The position numbers and the translations under genes are program-made. DNA of 64,000 nt, taken from positions 26,761 to 90,760 of the forward strand of contig CAYOOT010000002.1 in NCBI GenBank assembly GCA_964405665.1, given 5' to 3'. This document shows positions 8,601 to 15,558 of the stretch, piece after piece; within the stretch, counting starts at the first letter, position 1; every line of letters starts with the position of its first letter. Under the pieces are notes generated by a model that was given only the letters and a program-made list of their open reading frames with translations, searched no databases and was not told where the DNA came from. The stretch is from CAYOOT01 sp964405665. Lineage in GTDB: Bacteria; Bdellovibrionota_C; UBA2361; SZUA-149; CAZDWZ01.

Positions 8601-10598
8601 ATGAGGTTTTCAAATTTAAAATCAAGGTTTTTAGTTTTGCATATATTTCTGCAATTCTTAATACCTTTCTTCGTCCTAGCAGAAACTTCCACGACTCTTT
8701 CAACAACTACGACTACTTCTTCTACAACCAGCACCACCCTAACAAGTGCAAATCTTTCCCCCCAAGAATTATCTCAGGTTAACTACCTACTTTATACTTA
8801 TGACTGCGATTTAAACAAAGATAAAGTTTGCGATAATAAGGATCTGCAACTTGGGCAACAACAAGCCTCACAACAACAAAATAGCGGACAAGGTTCTCAG
8901 ATCGGCCAACAAATTGGGCAACAAATTGCCATGCAGGTTGGTCAACAACTTTTAGGTGGTCTGATGGGTGGAGGCCAAGGCGGTGGCGGTCTTGGCGGTG
9001 GGAATGGAGGAGGAAATGGTGGTGGAAATAACGGTGGTGGATGCAAGGGCGGCCAGTGCAATGCCCCCAAAGAAAATGCTTTGGCGCAAAAGTTTCTTGC
9101 TGCCGACAGTACAGAACATGATGGCGCAGCAAAGACACCAAAAGCATCTACCACTACTACAACTACCTCATCTTCAACAACATCATCATCTTCCACTACA
9201 ACAAGCACAACTGATACCAAGAGTGATAAAGAAAAAGAATACGAAGCATTAAAAGCTGATCGAGATAAAGCTTTAGGCCCAGAATACAAAGATTGGCGCG
9301 ATACTAAACTAAAAGATTTAGGAGGCAGTGAAGGAATTGATAAAGCGATAGATGCCAATTCCCATTTAAAACCTGGACAACCAGCCGGAGATAGCCTTGC
9401 AAAATTTGACAGTACCTTGCGCGATGGAATTAATAAAGGTGATATCACTCCACAAGAAGCTGCCAAGCTATATACATTGGCTGAACATTCCGCGCATTTC
9501 AAAACTTCTGCCGGGGAATTTTATAGTAACAACGGTGGGGCAAATGGCATTTCACTGGGCAGTCAAAGTTCAGATTTTAGCAAACTTATTAATAGTGAGT
9601 CTAATTATTTAAACAAACATGGCTTCGATGCCGGATCAACAAGATTAGTTGAGCAAGAATTATTCGGTTCAGCAGACGTATCGACACTTAAACAATATGG
9701 CGGAACCTGTTGGACCTGTTCCGGAGTGCAATCTGTTAACTATACAGATGCAGGAACAATGGCCGAAATAAGACATACTATTATTGATGGTGGTCAATAC
9801 AAAGGATATTCTGCGAGCGATCTTAAGTTGAACCATGCAATAGATGCCCAATGGACTCCTTCTAACGGAACGGCAAGTTTAGCTAATCAACTCGATGTTG
9901 GCTTAATTGGAAAGCTGGCTGGGAACGAAAGTCCTTGGAGTGGTGGTTACCCTGGCGCAGTTGGATCTGCCGTAGAACAAATTACTGGTACTAAACCGAC
10001 AATTAATACTTTTGGTTATGATAAAGCTAGTCAACTTAATTTCATAAATGGCACTGATCCTGTAGGTGTGACTTATCCATTTCCTGGTCATGCCGCCTCA
10101 TTCTCTTCAATAATTTCAAAAGATCCGATTACCGGAACTCCAGTTCGTTATGTACTTGGAGATAATAGCTGGAGTCCAAGCAACGAAGCTTTTGTTAAAG
10201 CTATCCCGGGAAATGCTGGAAAACTTACATTTCCAGGCGGCTTTGGCGGAGGTGGACCAGGAGGGTTGGGATTGGGTGGTTTAACTGGTGTTGGAGGTTT
10301 AGGAGGGAATGGTCTTTTTGGAATGTATAATACTGCTTATAATAAAGGCACGCAAAATAGTAATTTCAATCAAGAAAATAAAGAAAAGCTTAGCAGTGAA
10401 TATAATAGTCTCACACAACCACAGAAAAGCAAGATCATTGAAACCTGTGGCCAAATGATTAATTCTGGACAAAGTGTTGCTAATGTTTGCTTAGTTGCTT
10501 TTGAAGATTTAGCGAAAAATCCCACTATTACAGGCGTATCTGGCAAAACTTCCAGAACAAATTCAGCTAGAATTGACATCGACTTACTAAAATTTTAA
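8601..10598 (+). CDS. Secreted multidomain protein with papain-like peptidase domain
   Basis: 665 residues with a signal peptide ending near FFVLAETS. It continues with a Thr-rich linker, a dockerin/EF-hand-like loop (CDLNKDKVCDNKDL), a Gln-rich part, a poly-Gly tract ending in GGGCKGGQCNAP, and a second Ser/Thr linker. A peptidase-like domain then shows GGTCWTCSGVQ (Cys370; compare papain GSCWAFS), PGHAASFS (His497; compare papain NHAVAAV) and LGDNSW (Asn522, Trp524; compare papain KNSW). The Gln of the oxyanion hole is one residue closer to Cys than in papain. A second Gly-rich tract and a helical tail follow. The Gly/Cys tract is shared with the 2804-4456 protein and the enzyme motifs with the 5739-8450 protein, so the three look like one functional set. 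Confidence 0.6.
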   Translation: MRFSNLKSRFLVLHIFLQFLIPFFVLAETSTTLSTTTTTSSTTSTTLTSANLSPQELSQVNYLLYTYDCDLNKDKVCDNKDLQLGQQQASQQQNSGQGSQIGQQIGQQIAMQVGQQLLGGLMGGGQGGGGLGGGNGGGNGGGNNGGGCKGGQCNAPKENALAQKFLAADSTEHDGAAKTPKASTTTTTTSSSTTSSSSTTTSTTDTKSDKEKEYEALKADRDKALGPEYKDWRDTKLKDLGGSEGIDKAIDANSHLKPGQPAGDSLAKFDSTLRDGINKGDITPQEAAKLYTLAEHSAHFKTSAGEFYSNNGGANGISLGSQSSDFSKLINSESNYLNKHGFDAGSTRLVEQELFGSADVSTLKQYGGTCWTCSGVQSVNYTDAGTMAEIRHTIIDGGQYKGYSASDLKLNHAIDAQWTPSNGTASLANQLDVGLIGKLAGNESPWSGGYPGAVGSAVEQITGTKPTINTFGYDKASQLNFINGTDPVGVTYPFPGHAASFSSIISKDPITGTPVRYVLGDNSWSPSNEAFVKAIPGNAGKLTFPGGFGGGGPGGLGLGGLTGVGGLGGNGLFGMYNTAYNKGTQNSNFNQENKEKLSSEYNSLTQPQKSKIIETCGQMINSGQSVANVCLVAFEDLAKNPTITGVSGKTSRTNSARIDIDLLKF

Positions 10599-10607
10599 AT
10601 AGGATAT

Positions 10608-11654
10608 ATGGCAGATTTTTTTGATCATGTAGCAAAACTTAATATTCCCGTCATTGAGGACTCATTGGCTATGGCCGCTCCGAGAAAAATGAGAAACAGA
10701 GAAATCCAACTTCCAAAAGCAGAAAATGTAGGGAAGATTATTTCCGAAAGTGAAAGCTCGGCACCACATGTAACACTTGCTGCCCTTAAAGAAATTCAAA
10801 AAATACTTGGTGGAAACGGAACGTGGACTCCCGCAAACACTGAAAGAAGTAAAAAGTTTTTTGCAGATCTAATTAACTTAAGAAATGAAGACAAAGCAAC
10901 TGCTAAATACATCCAAGCGATTGCTCAAGTAGGCGGAGTCGATCAAGTAAATAGCTTTCTTGAAAAACATGGATTTCCTTATCTAAAATTACCTGACTCT
11001 AACAACAAGGAAGCAATATCTTCTGCCAGTGTTTTTGATTTACAAGTTCAATGGAAGATGCCTGGCATAAAAACAATGCAAAGACTTACCCAAGAGAAAG
11101 CTAGTGTTCCAGCTGTTCATATCAGGGAACCTGCTGCCTACTATAATGCAAAAGGACATGCTTTCCCCATAGTAGAGCTACAAACATCTTCTAATGAACG
11201 TTTCTTTATAACAAGATTTGATAAAGAACTTGATTCCAAAGATCCATTAGCTGCCAGCAAAACGGCAGGAGCGATCGCTTCTCAGTTGGAAAGAATAAAA
11301 GATAGACAAATGAAAAGAAGTGGCTATCCTGATGGAGTAATATTCCCAATGGCCAGCTATGAAAAAAGCGGACAAATTGATTCACTGATTGGAGCTTCCA
11401 CTAAAGATAAAAACGGAAAAGAATATCCGATCGGAGCCGCACTTTATGTTCATCGTTTTCGTTTAAATGAAAAAGGTGCCCGTGCCCAAGCTGGCAATTC
11501 TATTATGGCTTACGCCGAAGCCCCTAAAACACTAAATATCGATGGTCCTTATCTGGCCTGGTTTCAAGTTCCTTCAAATAACAACAAGGGTCAGATAATT
11601 CCTTTTGCTGTTTTAATTACAAAAGAGCACATGAAAGATCCTGATTTTGAATAG
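10608..11654 (+). CDS. Unrecognised 348-residue protein, last gene of the conjugation-like block
   Basis: No family recognised. There is no signal peptide or membrane segment, so it is probably cytoplasmic. The start (ATG 10608) has AGGA a few bases upstream and lies 9 bp after the peptidase-like gene, so the two are surely co-transcribed. The first half is Lys/Glu-rich and helical. The second half, from about residue 165, contains beta-like segments such as HAFPIVELQTSS and GQIIPFAVLITKE. Its position suggests a chaperone, inhibitor or immunity partner of the upstream protein, or an unrelated accessory function. Nothing in the sequence decides between these. Confidence 0.6.
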   Translation: MADFFDHVAKLNIPVIEDSLAMAAPRKMRNREIQLPKAENVGKIISESESSAPHVTLAALKEIQKILGGNGTWTPANTERSKKFFADLINLRNEDKATAKYIQAIAQVGGVDQVNSFLEKHGFPYLKLPDSNNKEAISSASVFDLQVQWKMPGIKTMQRLTQEKASVPAVHIREPAAYYNAKGHAFPIVELQTSSNERFFITRFDKELDSKDPLAASKTAGAIASQLERIKDRQMKRSGYPDGVIFPMASYEKSGQIDSLIGASTKDKNGKEYPIGAALYVHRFRLNEKGARAQAGNSIMAYAEAPKTLNIDGPYLAWFQVPSNNNKGQIIPFAVLITKEHMKDPDFE

Positions 11655-11690
11655 TCTTAAATCTATATACGATACTTGGAAAATACCTGA

Positions 11691-11981
11691 TTAAGCAGCA
11701 AACTTTTCTTTAATATAAGAATAATCCTCATCTTGCACTTGGCTTAGTTCCCAACTTGCTTGAAGTTTGAACCAAAACTCTGGAGTAGAACCAATCGCTA
11801 ATGAAAATTTCTTAGCGAGTTTACCATTGATTGGTTTTTTACCATCACAAAATTCTCGGAGAATTTGAAGATCTTCTCTAATCCCTGCCGCAAACTCTTC
11901 CAGAGTTAAACCCATTTCTTCGAGATCGTCTTTTAATACTTCACCCGGGTGAACTTTAATTTCAAAATTTTTTTCTATCAT
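11691..11981 (-). CDS. higA: HigA-type antitoxin, XRE-family
   Basis: A 96-residue protein with the HigA/VapI layout: HPGEVLKDDLEEMGLTLEEFA begins the helix-turn-helix domain and FWFKLQASWEL is the usual end of the family. HigA proteins bind and neutralise the HigB mRNA-cleaving toxin and repress their own promoter. It is the second gene of the pair, starting 9 bp after the toxin stop, which is the normal toxin-first order for higBA. It is convergent with the conjugation-like block upstream. Confidence 0.85.
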   Translation of the reverse strand: MIEKNFEIKVHPGEVLKDDLEEMGLTLEEFAAGIREDLQILREFCDGKKPINGKLAKKFSLAIGSTPEFWFKLQASWELSQVQDEDYSYIKEKFAA

Positions 11982-11990
11982 ATTTAACCT

Positions 11991-12287
11991 TTAATGATAA
12001 TCAACTATCTCTACATTATATGCATTGCAATCTTTCCAAATAAAACAAATTCGATATTGGATGTTAATTCTAAGACTATATTGCCCTCGCCTATCACCGA
12101 TTAATCTTTCAAGTCTATTTCCAGCACTTTGAAATAACTCTTCTAGAACTTCAATTGTATCAAGTTTTTTTAATTTTACTCTTGCCTTGTGATGCAAGCT
12201 CAAAGGCAAACATTTTAATGCCTTCTTTGTTAAAGTCCCAAAAGCAATATCTCTAGTTGCTTCATCTTTAAAACTTACAATCGCCAT
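11991..12287 (-). CDS. higB: HigB-type RelE-superfamily mRNA interferase toxin
   Basis: A 98-residue toxin when started at ATG 12287 (MAIVSFKDEATRDIAFG). A longer frame reaches 12314 but adds nine residues absent from the family. The C-terminal half carries the HigB hallmark: RLERLIGDRRGQYSLRIN, then YRICFIWKD and a final VEIVDYH. HigB toxins cleave ribosome-bound mRNA and are held inactive by HigA, encoded immediately downstream. The pair is divergent from fumC, with about 160 bp between the two starts. Confidence 0.85.
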   Translation of the reverse strand: MAIVSFKDEATRDIAFGTLTKKALKCLPLSLHHKARVKLKKLDTIEVLEELFQSAGNRLERLIGDRRGQYSLRINIQYRICFIWKDCNAYNVEIVDYH

Positions 12288-12448
12288 TATATATTCAATT
12301 CCCAATTTACTCAATTATTATCTTCTTATTTATCATCCTTGTTTTCGCTACATTTTCTAATCTTGCGCAGGGGTTTCACCTTTTCTGATTTCTTGCTACA
12401 AAAACACAGTTTTCAATTTTAACTTTAACCAATTAAATAAGATATTTT

Positions 12449-13849
12449 ATGGCAGATTCTAAAAACACTTTCCGCACTGAAAAAGACAGTATGGGTGAAA
12501 TGCAAGTTCCCACTTGGGCCTATTGGGCTGCATCTACTCAAAGAGCAGTTGAAAACTTTCCGATTAGTGGAATTAGAATTCCTCGTTCCATGATTGCTGC
12601 TCTGGGTTTAATTAAAAGATGTGCAGCAATTGCCAACTGTGAATTAAAACTTCTTGATGAAGAAAGAAAAAATATTATCTCTCAAGTCTGCGATGAAGTG
12701 GAAGCGGGAAAACTTGATGAGCACTTTGTGGTTGATATTTTTCAAACAGGATCGGGAACTTCCAGTAATATGAATGCCAATGAAGTCATTACTAATCGGG
12801 CTAAAGAGTTGATTGGCAAAAGTGATTTAAAATTTCACCCCAACGATCATATCAACATGAGTCAATCTTCTAATGATGTCTTCCCTACTACGATTCACAT
12901 TGCCGCGGCTTTGGAAGTTGCTAAAAATTTAATTCCGGCCATGGAAGAATTGAGCAGTTCTTTAAAGAAAAAATCAGAGGAATTTTCTAAAATTGTAAAA
13001 ACAGGAAGAACTCATTTAATGGATGCCACTCCTATTACTTTGGGACAGGAATTCTCCGGATATCAAAGTCAGATTGAACATGGGATTGCCCGATTAAAAA
13101 GGTCTTTAGAATCCTTGTTAGAATTACCCCTGGGTGGGACGGCTGTCGGAACGGGAATCAATACTCATCCGCAATTTGCTAAAAAAGTAATTGCTGAGAT
13201 TTCTAAGAGAACAGGACTGAAATTTTTTGAAGCAACAAACCATTTTGAAGCCCAGGCGGCAAAAGATGGAATTGTGGAAGTAAGTGGTCAGTTAAAAACC
13301 ATTGCTTGTAGTTTTGCTAAAATTGCCAACGATTTGCGTTGGCTTGGGTCGGGCCCTCGTTGTGGCTTAGGAGAAATTCAACTTCCGGAAGTGCAACCGG
13401 GATCTTCTATTATGCCCGCTAAAGTCAATCCTGTTATTGCCGAGTCTGTTTTAATGGTAGTAGCTCAAGTTATAGGAAATGATGCTGCCATTACAGTTTC
13501 CGGGCATAGCGGAAGTATTTTAGAATTAAATATGATGATGCCAGTGATGGCTCATAATTTATTACAATCAATTACCTTGCTTGCCAGCAGTGCTAGAAAT
13601 TTTAAAAGTAAATGCATTGATGGAATTAAGGCAAACACGGAACGGTTACATCAGTTGGCGGAAGCAAGTCTTACTGTCTGCACTGCACTAGTTCCAAAGA
13701 TTGGTTATGATAAATCGGCGGCACTGGCTAAAGAAGCTTACAAAAGTGGGCTTTCTCTTCGAGAAGTTGCTTTGAAACAACAAGTAATGACTGAAGATGA
13801 ATTAAACAAAGTGCTTGATTTGATGTCGATGACTAAGCCGGGGTTGTAA
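12449..13849 (+). CDS. fumC: Class II fumarate hydratase
   Basis: 466 residues, the usual length for the iron-independent, homotetrameric fumarase that interconverts fumarate and malate in the TCA cycle. Family motifs are intact: GRTHLMDATP around His189, the signature loop GSSIMPAKVNP at residues 318-328, and early active-site segments TGSGTSSNMNANEV and MSQSSNDVFPT. The start lacks a clear Shine-Dalgarno. The last 45 bp of the gene are repeated at 14536-14580, downstream of a two-gene insertion, and a good hairpin terminator follows the second copy. That suggests the second copy marks the original end of the fumC transcription unit. Confidence 0.95.
   Translation: MADSKNTFRTEKDSMGEMQVPTWAYWAASTQRAVENFPISGIRIPRSMIAALGLIKRCAAIANCELKLLDEERKNIISQVCDEVEAGKLDEHFVVDIFQTGSGTSSNMNANEVITNRAKELIGKSDLKFHPNDHINMSQSSNDVFPTTIHIAAALEVAKNLIPAMEELSSSLKKKSEEFSKIVKTGRTHLMDATPITLGQEFSGYQSQIEHGIARLKRSLESLLELPLGGTAVGTGINTHPQFAKKVIAEISKRTGLKFFEATNHFEAQAAKDGIVEVSGQLKTIACSFAKIANDLRWLGSGPRCGLGEIQLPEVQPGSSIMPAKVNPVIAESVLMVVAQVIGNDAAITVSGHSGSILELNMMMPVMAHNLLQSITLLASSARNFKSKCIDGIKANTERLHQLAEASLTVCTALVPKIGYDKSAALAKEAYKSGLSLREVALKQQVMTEDELNKVLDLMSMTKPGL
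13805..13849 (+). repeat. fumC 3'-end direct repeat, copy 1
   Basis: The last 45 bases of fumC, including its stop codon. They match 14536-14580 with three mismatches, all transitions. The copies bracket a 686-bp segment carrying the two small genes at 13905-14532. Duplication of a gene's 3' end around inserted cargo is typical of integration or recombination at a gene end. Confidence 0.9.
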
Positions 13850-13904
13850 GAATCCAAAATTATTAAATTTGACTGCTGTTAGCAATAAACAGTATAATGT
13901 TAAA

Positions 13905-14120
13905 ATGAAGTCAGGGAATAAAGTTAAATTTGAATATCTTGGAAAATTAAAAGAAGATGATGGGATAGCTGAAATAACTTACTGGCAATCGTTAGACAGC
14001 GATGCTATTTCATCAGCCGCCTGGGAAATGGTTCAAGAATATCATTTAGAACAAGGTAAAACACTAGATGAACTCAGATTGCAAAGAACTGTTGAGCATC
14101 TTCAACGAAAATCATATTAA
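13905..14120 (+). CDS. Small protein paired with a nucleotidyltransferase
   Basis: About 71 residues from ATG 13905 (MKSGNKVKFEYLGKLKED); the frame is open from a TTG at 13869 but that start is less likely. It is acidic and probably helical, without signal peptide or membrane segment. It overlaps the start of the nucleotidyltransferase gene by 53 bp, so the two are probably co-translated. Small proteins of this kind often precede stand-alone nucleotidyltransferases in mobile toxin-antitoxin-like pairs. Its own family is not recognised, and the antitoxin role is only inferred from position. Confidence 0.5.
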   Translation: MKSGNKVKFEYLGKLKEDDGIAEITYWQSLDSDAISSAAWEMVQEYHLEQGKTLDELRLQRTVEHLQRKSY

Positions 14121-14532
14121 GTATATCATTGTCGGTGCTCAAGCTGTAATGAGGTATACAGTCCCCAGGTATACTAAAGATTATGATATTCTCATTGAAA
14201 GCTCTATTGAAAATGCCAAGAAAGTATATCGGGTATTAAAAGAATTTGGTGCCCCACTTACCAATATTAAGGAAGAGGATTTCGCTAATCCTGATTTATT
14301 TTATATTATGGGCGTTCCTCCAAATCAAATAGACATTTTGATGAGTATCCCAGGAATTCATTTTGATGATGCTTGGAAAAATAAAAAAGTTTTTAAAGTT
14401 TCCGGCATAGAAGTAAATTATCTTTCTAGGGAAGATTTAATTAAGGCAAAGATTGCCGCAGGAAGACCGAAAGATTTAATTGATGTTGAAAATCTAAAAA
14501 AATCCGAAACTGTCAAACTTAAATCTAATTAA
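14068..14532 (+). CDS. Stand-alone nucleotidyltransferase-fold protein, AbiEii/MenT-like
   Basis: 154 residues. The opening IKYIIVGAQAVMRYT plus RYTKDYDILIES gives the G-x-x-A...D-x-D layout of the minimal nucleotidyltransferase fold, with the two metal-binding Asp residues in YTKDYDIL. The later NQIDILMS supplies the third acidic position. ATG 14068 puts the protein start where the family normally has it (MNSDCKELLSIFNENHIKY). Relatives are found in abortive-infection and toxin-antitoxin modules that add nucleotides to tRNA or protein targets. With the small gene before it, this forms a module lodged between duplicated fumC ends. The biochemical target is unknown. Confidence 0.75.
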   Translation: MNSDCKELLSIFNENHIKYIIVGAQAVMRYTVPRYTKDYDILIESSIENAKKVYRVLKEFGAPLTNIKEEDFANPDLFYIMGVPPNQIDILMSIPGIHFDDAWKNKKVFKVSGIEVNYLSREDLIKAKIAAGRPKDLIDVENLKKSETVKLKSN

Positions 14533-14535
14533 AAG

Positions 14536-14580
14536 AATAAAGTGCTTGATTTAATATCGATGACTAAGCCGGGGTTGTAA
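14536..14580 (+). repeat. fumC 3'-end direct repeat, copy 2
   Basis: 45 bases matching the end of fumC at 13805-13849 with three mismatches. It contains no intact gene; it still carries the last fumC codons and TAA and is followed within 8 bp by a hairpin terminator. Confidence 0.9.
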
Positions 14581-14587
14581 AAACTCG

Positions 14588-14615
14588 AAAGTTTTTGCAA
14601 AGCAAAAACTTTTCA
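14588..14615 (+). terminator. Rho-independent terminator
   Basis: Perfect 11-bp inverted repeat AAAGTTTTTGC / GCAAAAACTTT with a 3-base loop, followed by T residues. It sits right after the second copy of the fumC end and before nadA. It probably ends the fumC transcript and now also the inserted nucleotidyltransferase module. Confidence 0.75.
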
Positions 14616-14625
14616 TTTAAAATAC

Positions 14626-15558
14626 ATGCATATGAACCACTCCGAACTAATCGAAAAAATTAAGCTCCTCAAACAACAAAAAAACGCTGTCATCCTTGCG
14701 CACTACTACCAAGAAGGCGAGATTCAGGACATTGCTGATTTCGTTGCTGATAGTTTGGGACTGGCGCAATTTGGTGCAAAAACTAAAGCAGATATTATCG
14801 TGCTAGCTGGTGTCCTGTTCATGGCAGAAACTGCAAAAATTTTAAGTCCGGAGAAAAAAGTCTTGGCTCCGGATTTAAATGCCGGATGTTCTCTTGCTGA
14901 TAATTGCCCGGCAGAAGAATTTAAAAAATTTAAAGCAAAATATCCCGATCATAAAGTAATTACTTATGTTAATTGCAGTGCAGAAGTTAAGGCTCTTTCT
15001 GATATTCTTTGCACTTCAGCTAATGCCGAAAAAATTGTAAATTCTTTTCCCCAAGATCAACCATTAATTTTTGCTCCTGATCAATACTTAGGAGGCTATC
15101 TCATTAAAAAAACCGGAAGAAAAATGGTTCTCTGGCCAGGCTCTTGTATTGTTCATGAAACATTTGATGCCAAAAAAATAACTGAACTAAAAGCCAGATA
15201 CCCAAAAGCTTTGGTGCTGGCACACCCTGAATGTCAAGAACCGGTTCTTGATTTGGCGGATCATATCGGCTCAACTTCTGCCTTATTGAAATACTCTAAG
15301 GAATCGCCAGCAAAAGAATTTATTGTGGTTACTGAAGCCGGGATTCTTCATCAAATGCAAAAAGCTTCTCCGGATAAAAAATTCCATGCTGCGGCAAATA
15401 GCGAAAGTTGCAATTGTGCGGAATGTCCTTTTATGCGTCTTAATACAATGGAAAAAATCTACAATTGCTTAAAAGATGAAAAGCCGGAGGTCCTTGTGCC
15501 GGAAGAAATCAGAATTAAGGCTTTAATCCCCTTACAAAAAATGCTTGAACTAAGCTGA
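14626..15558 (+). CDS. nadA: Quinolinate synthase A
   Basis: 310 residues, the normal length. NadA condenses iminoaspartate with dihydroxyacetone phosphate to quinolinate, a step of de novo NAD synthesis, using a [4Fe-4S] cluster. The family motifs AHYYQEGEIQDIADFVADS and NAGCSLADNC are present. Expected cluster ligands are Cys88 (NAGCSL), Cys174 (GSCIVHE) and one of Cys262/264/267 in CNCAECPFM. The gene may start at ATG 14626 or at ATG 14632. Its stop overlaps the start of the cysteine desulfurase gene by one base (TGATG). No nadB or nadC is seen in the window. Confidence 0.95.
   Translation: MHMNHSELIEKIKLLKQQKNAVILAHYYQEGEIQDIADFVADSLGLAQFGAKTKADIIVLAGVLFMAETAKILSPEKKVLAPDLNAGCSLADNCPAEEFKKFKAKYPDHKVITYVNCSAEVKALSDILCTSANAEKIVNSFPQDQPLIFAPDQYLGGYLIKKTGRKMVLWPGSCIVHETFDAKKITELKARYPKALVLAHPECQEPVLDLADHIGSTSALLKYSKESPAKEFIVVTEAGILHQMQKASPDKKFHAAANSESCNCAECPFMRLNTMEKIYNCLKDEKPEVLVPEEIRIKALIPLQKMLELS

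Noticed and set aside
8942..9502. Long minus-strand and alternate-frame open reading frames over 8779-9502
   Set aside because: They mirror the Gly/Thr/Gln-rich low-complexity part of the real + strand gene; their products are Pro/Val/His-rich and have no plausible start or neighbour context.
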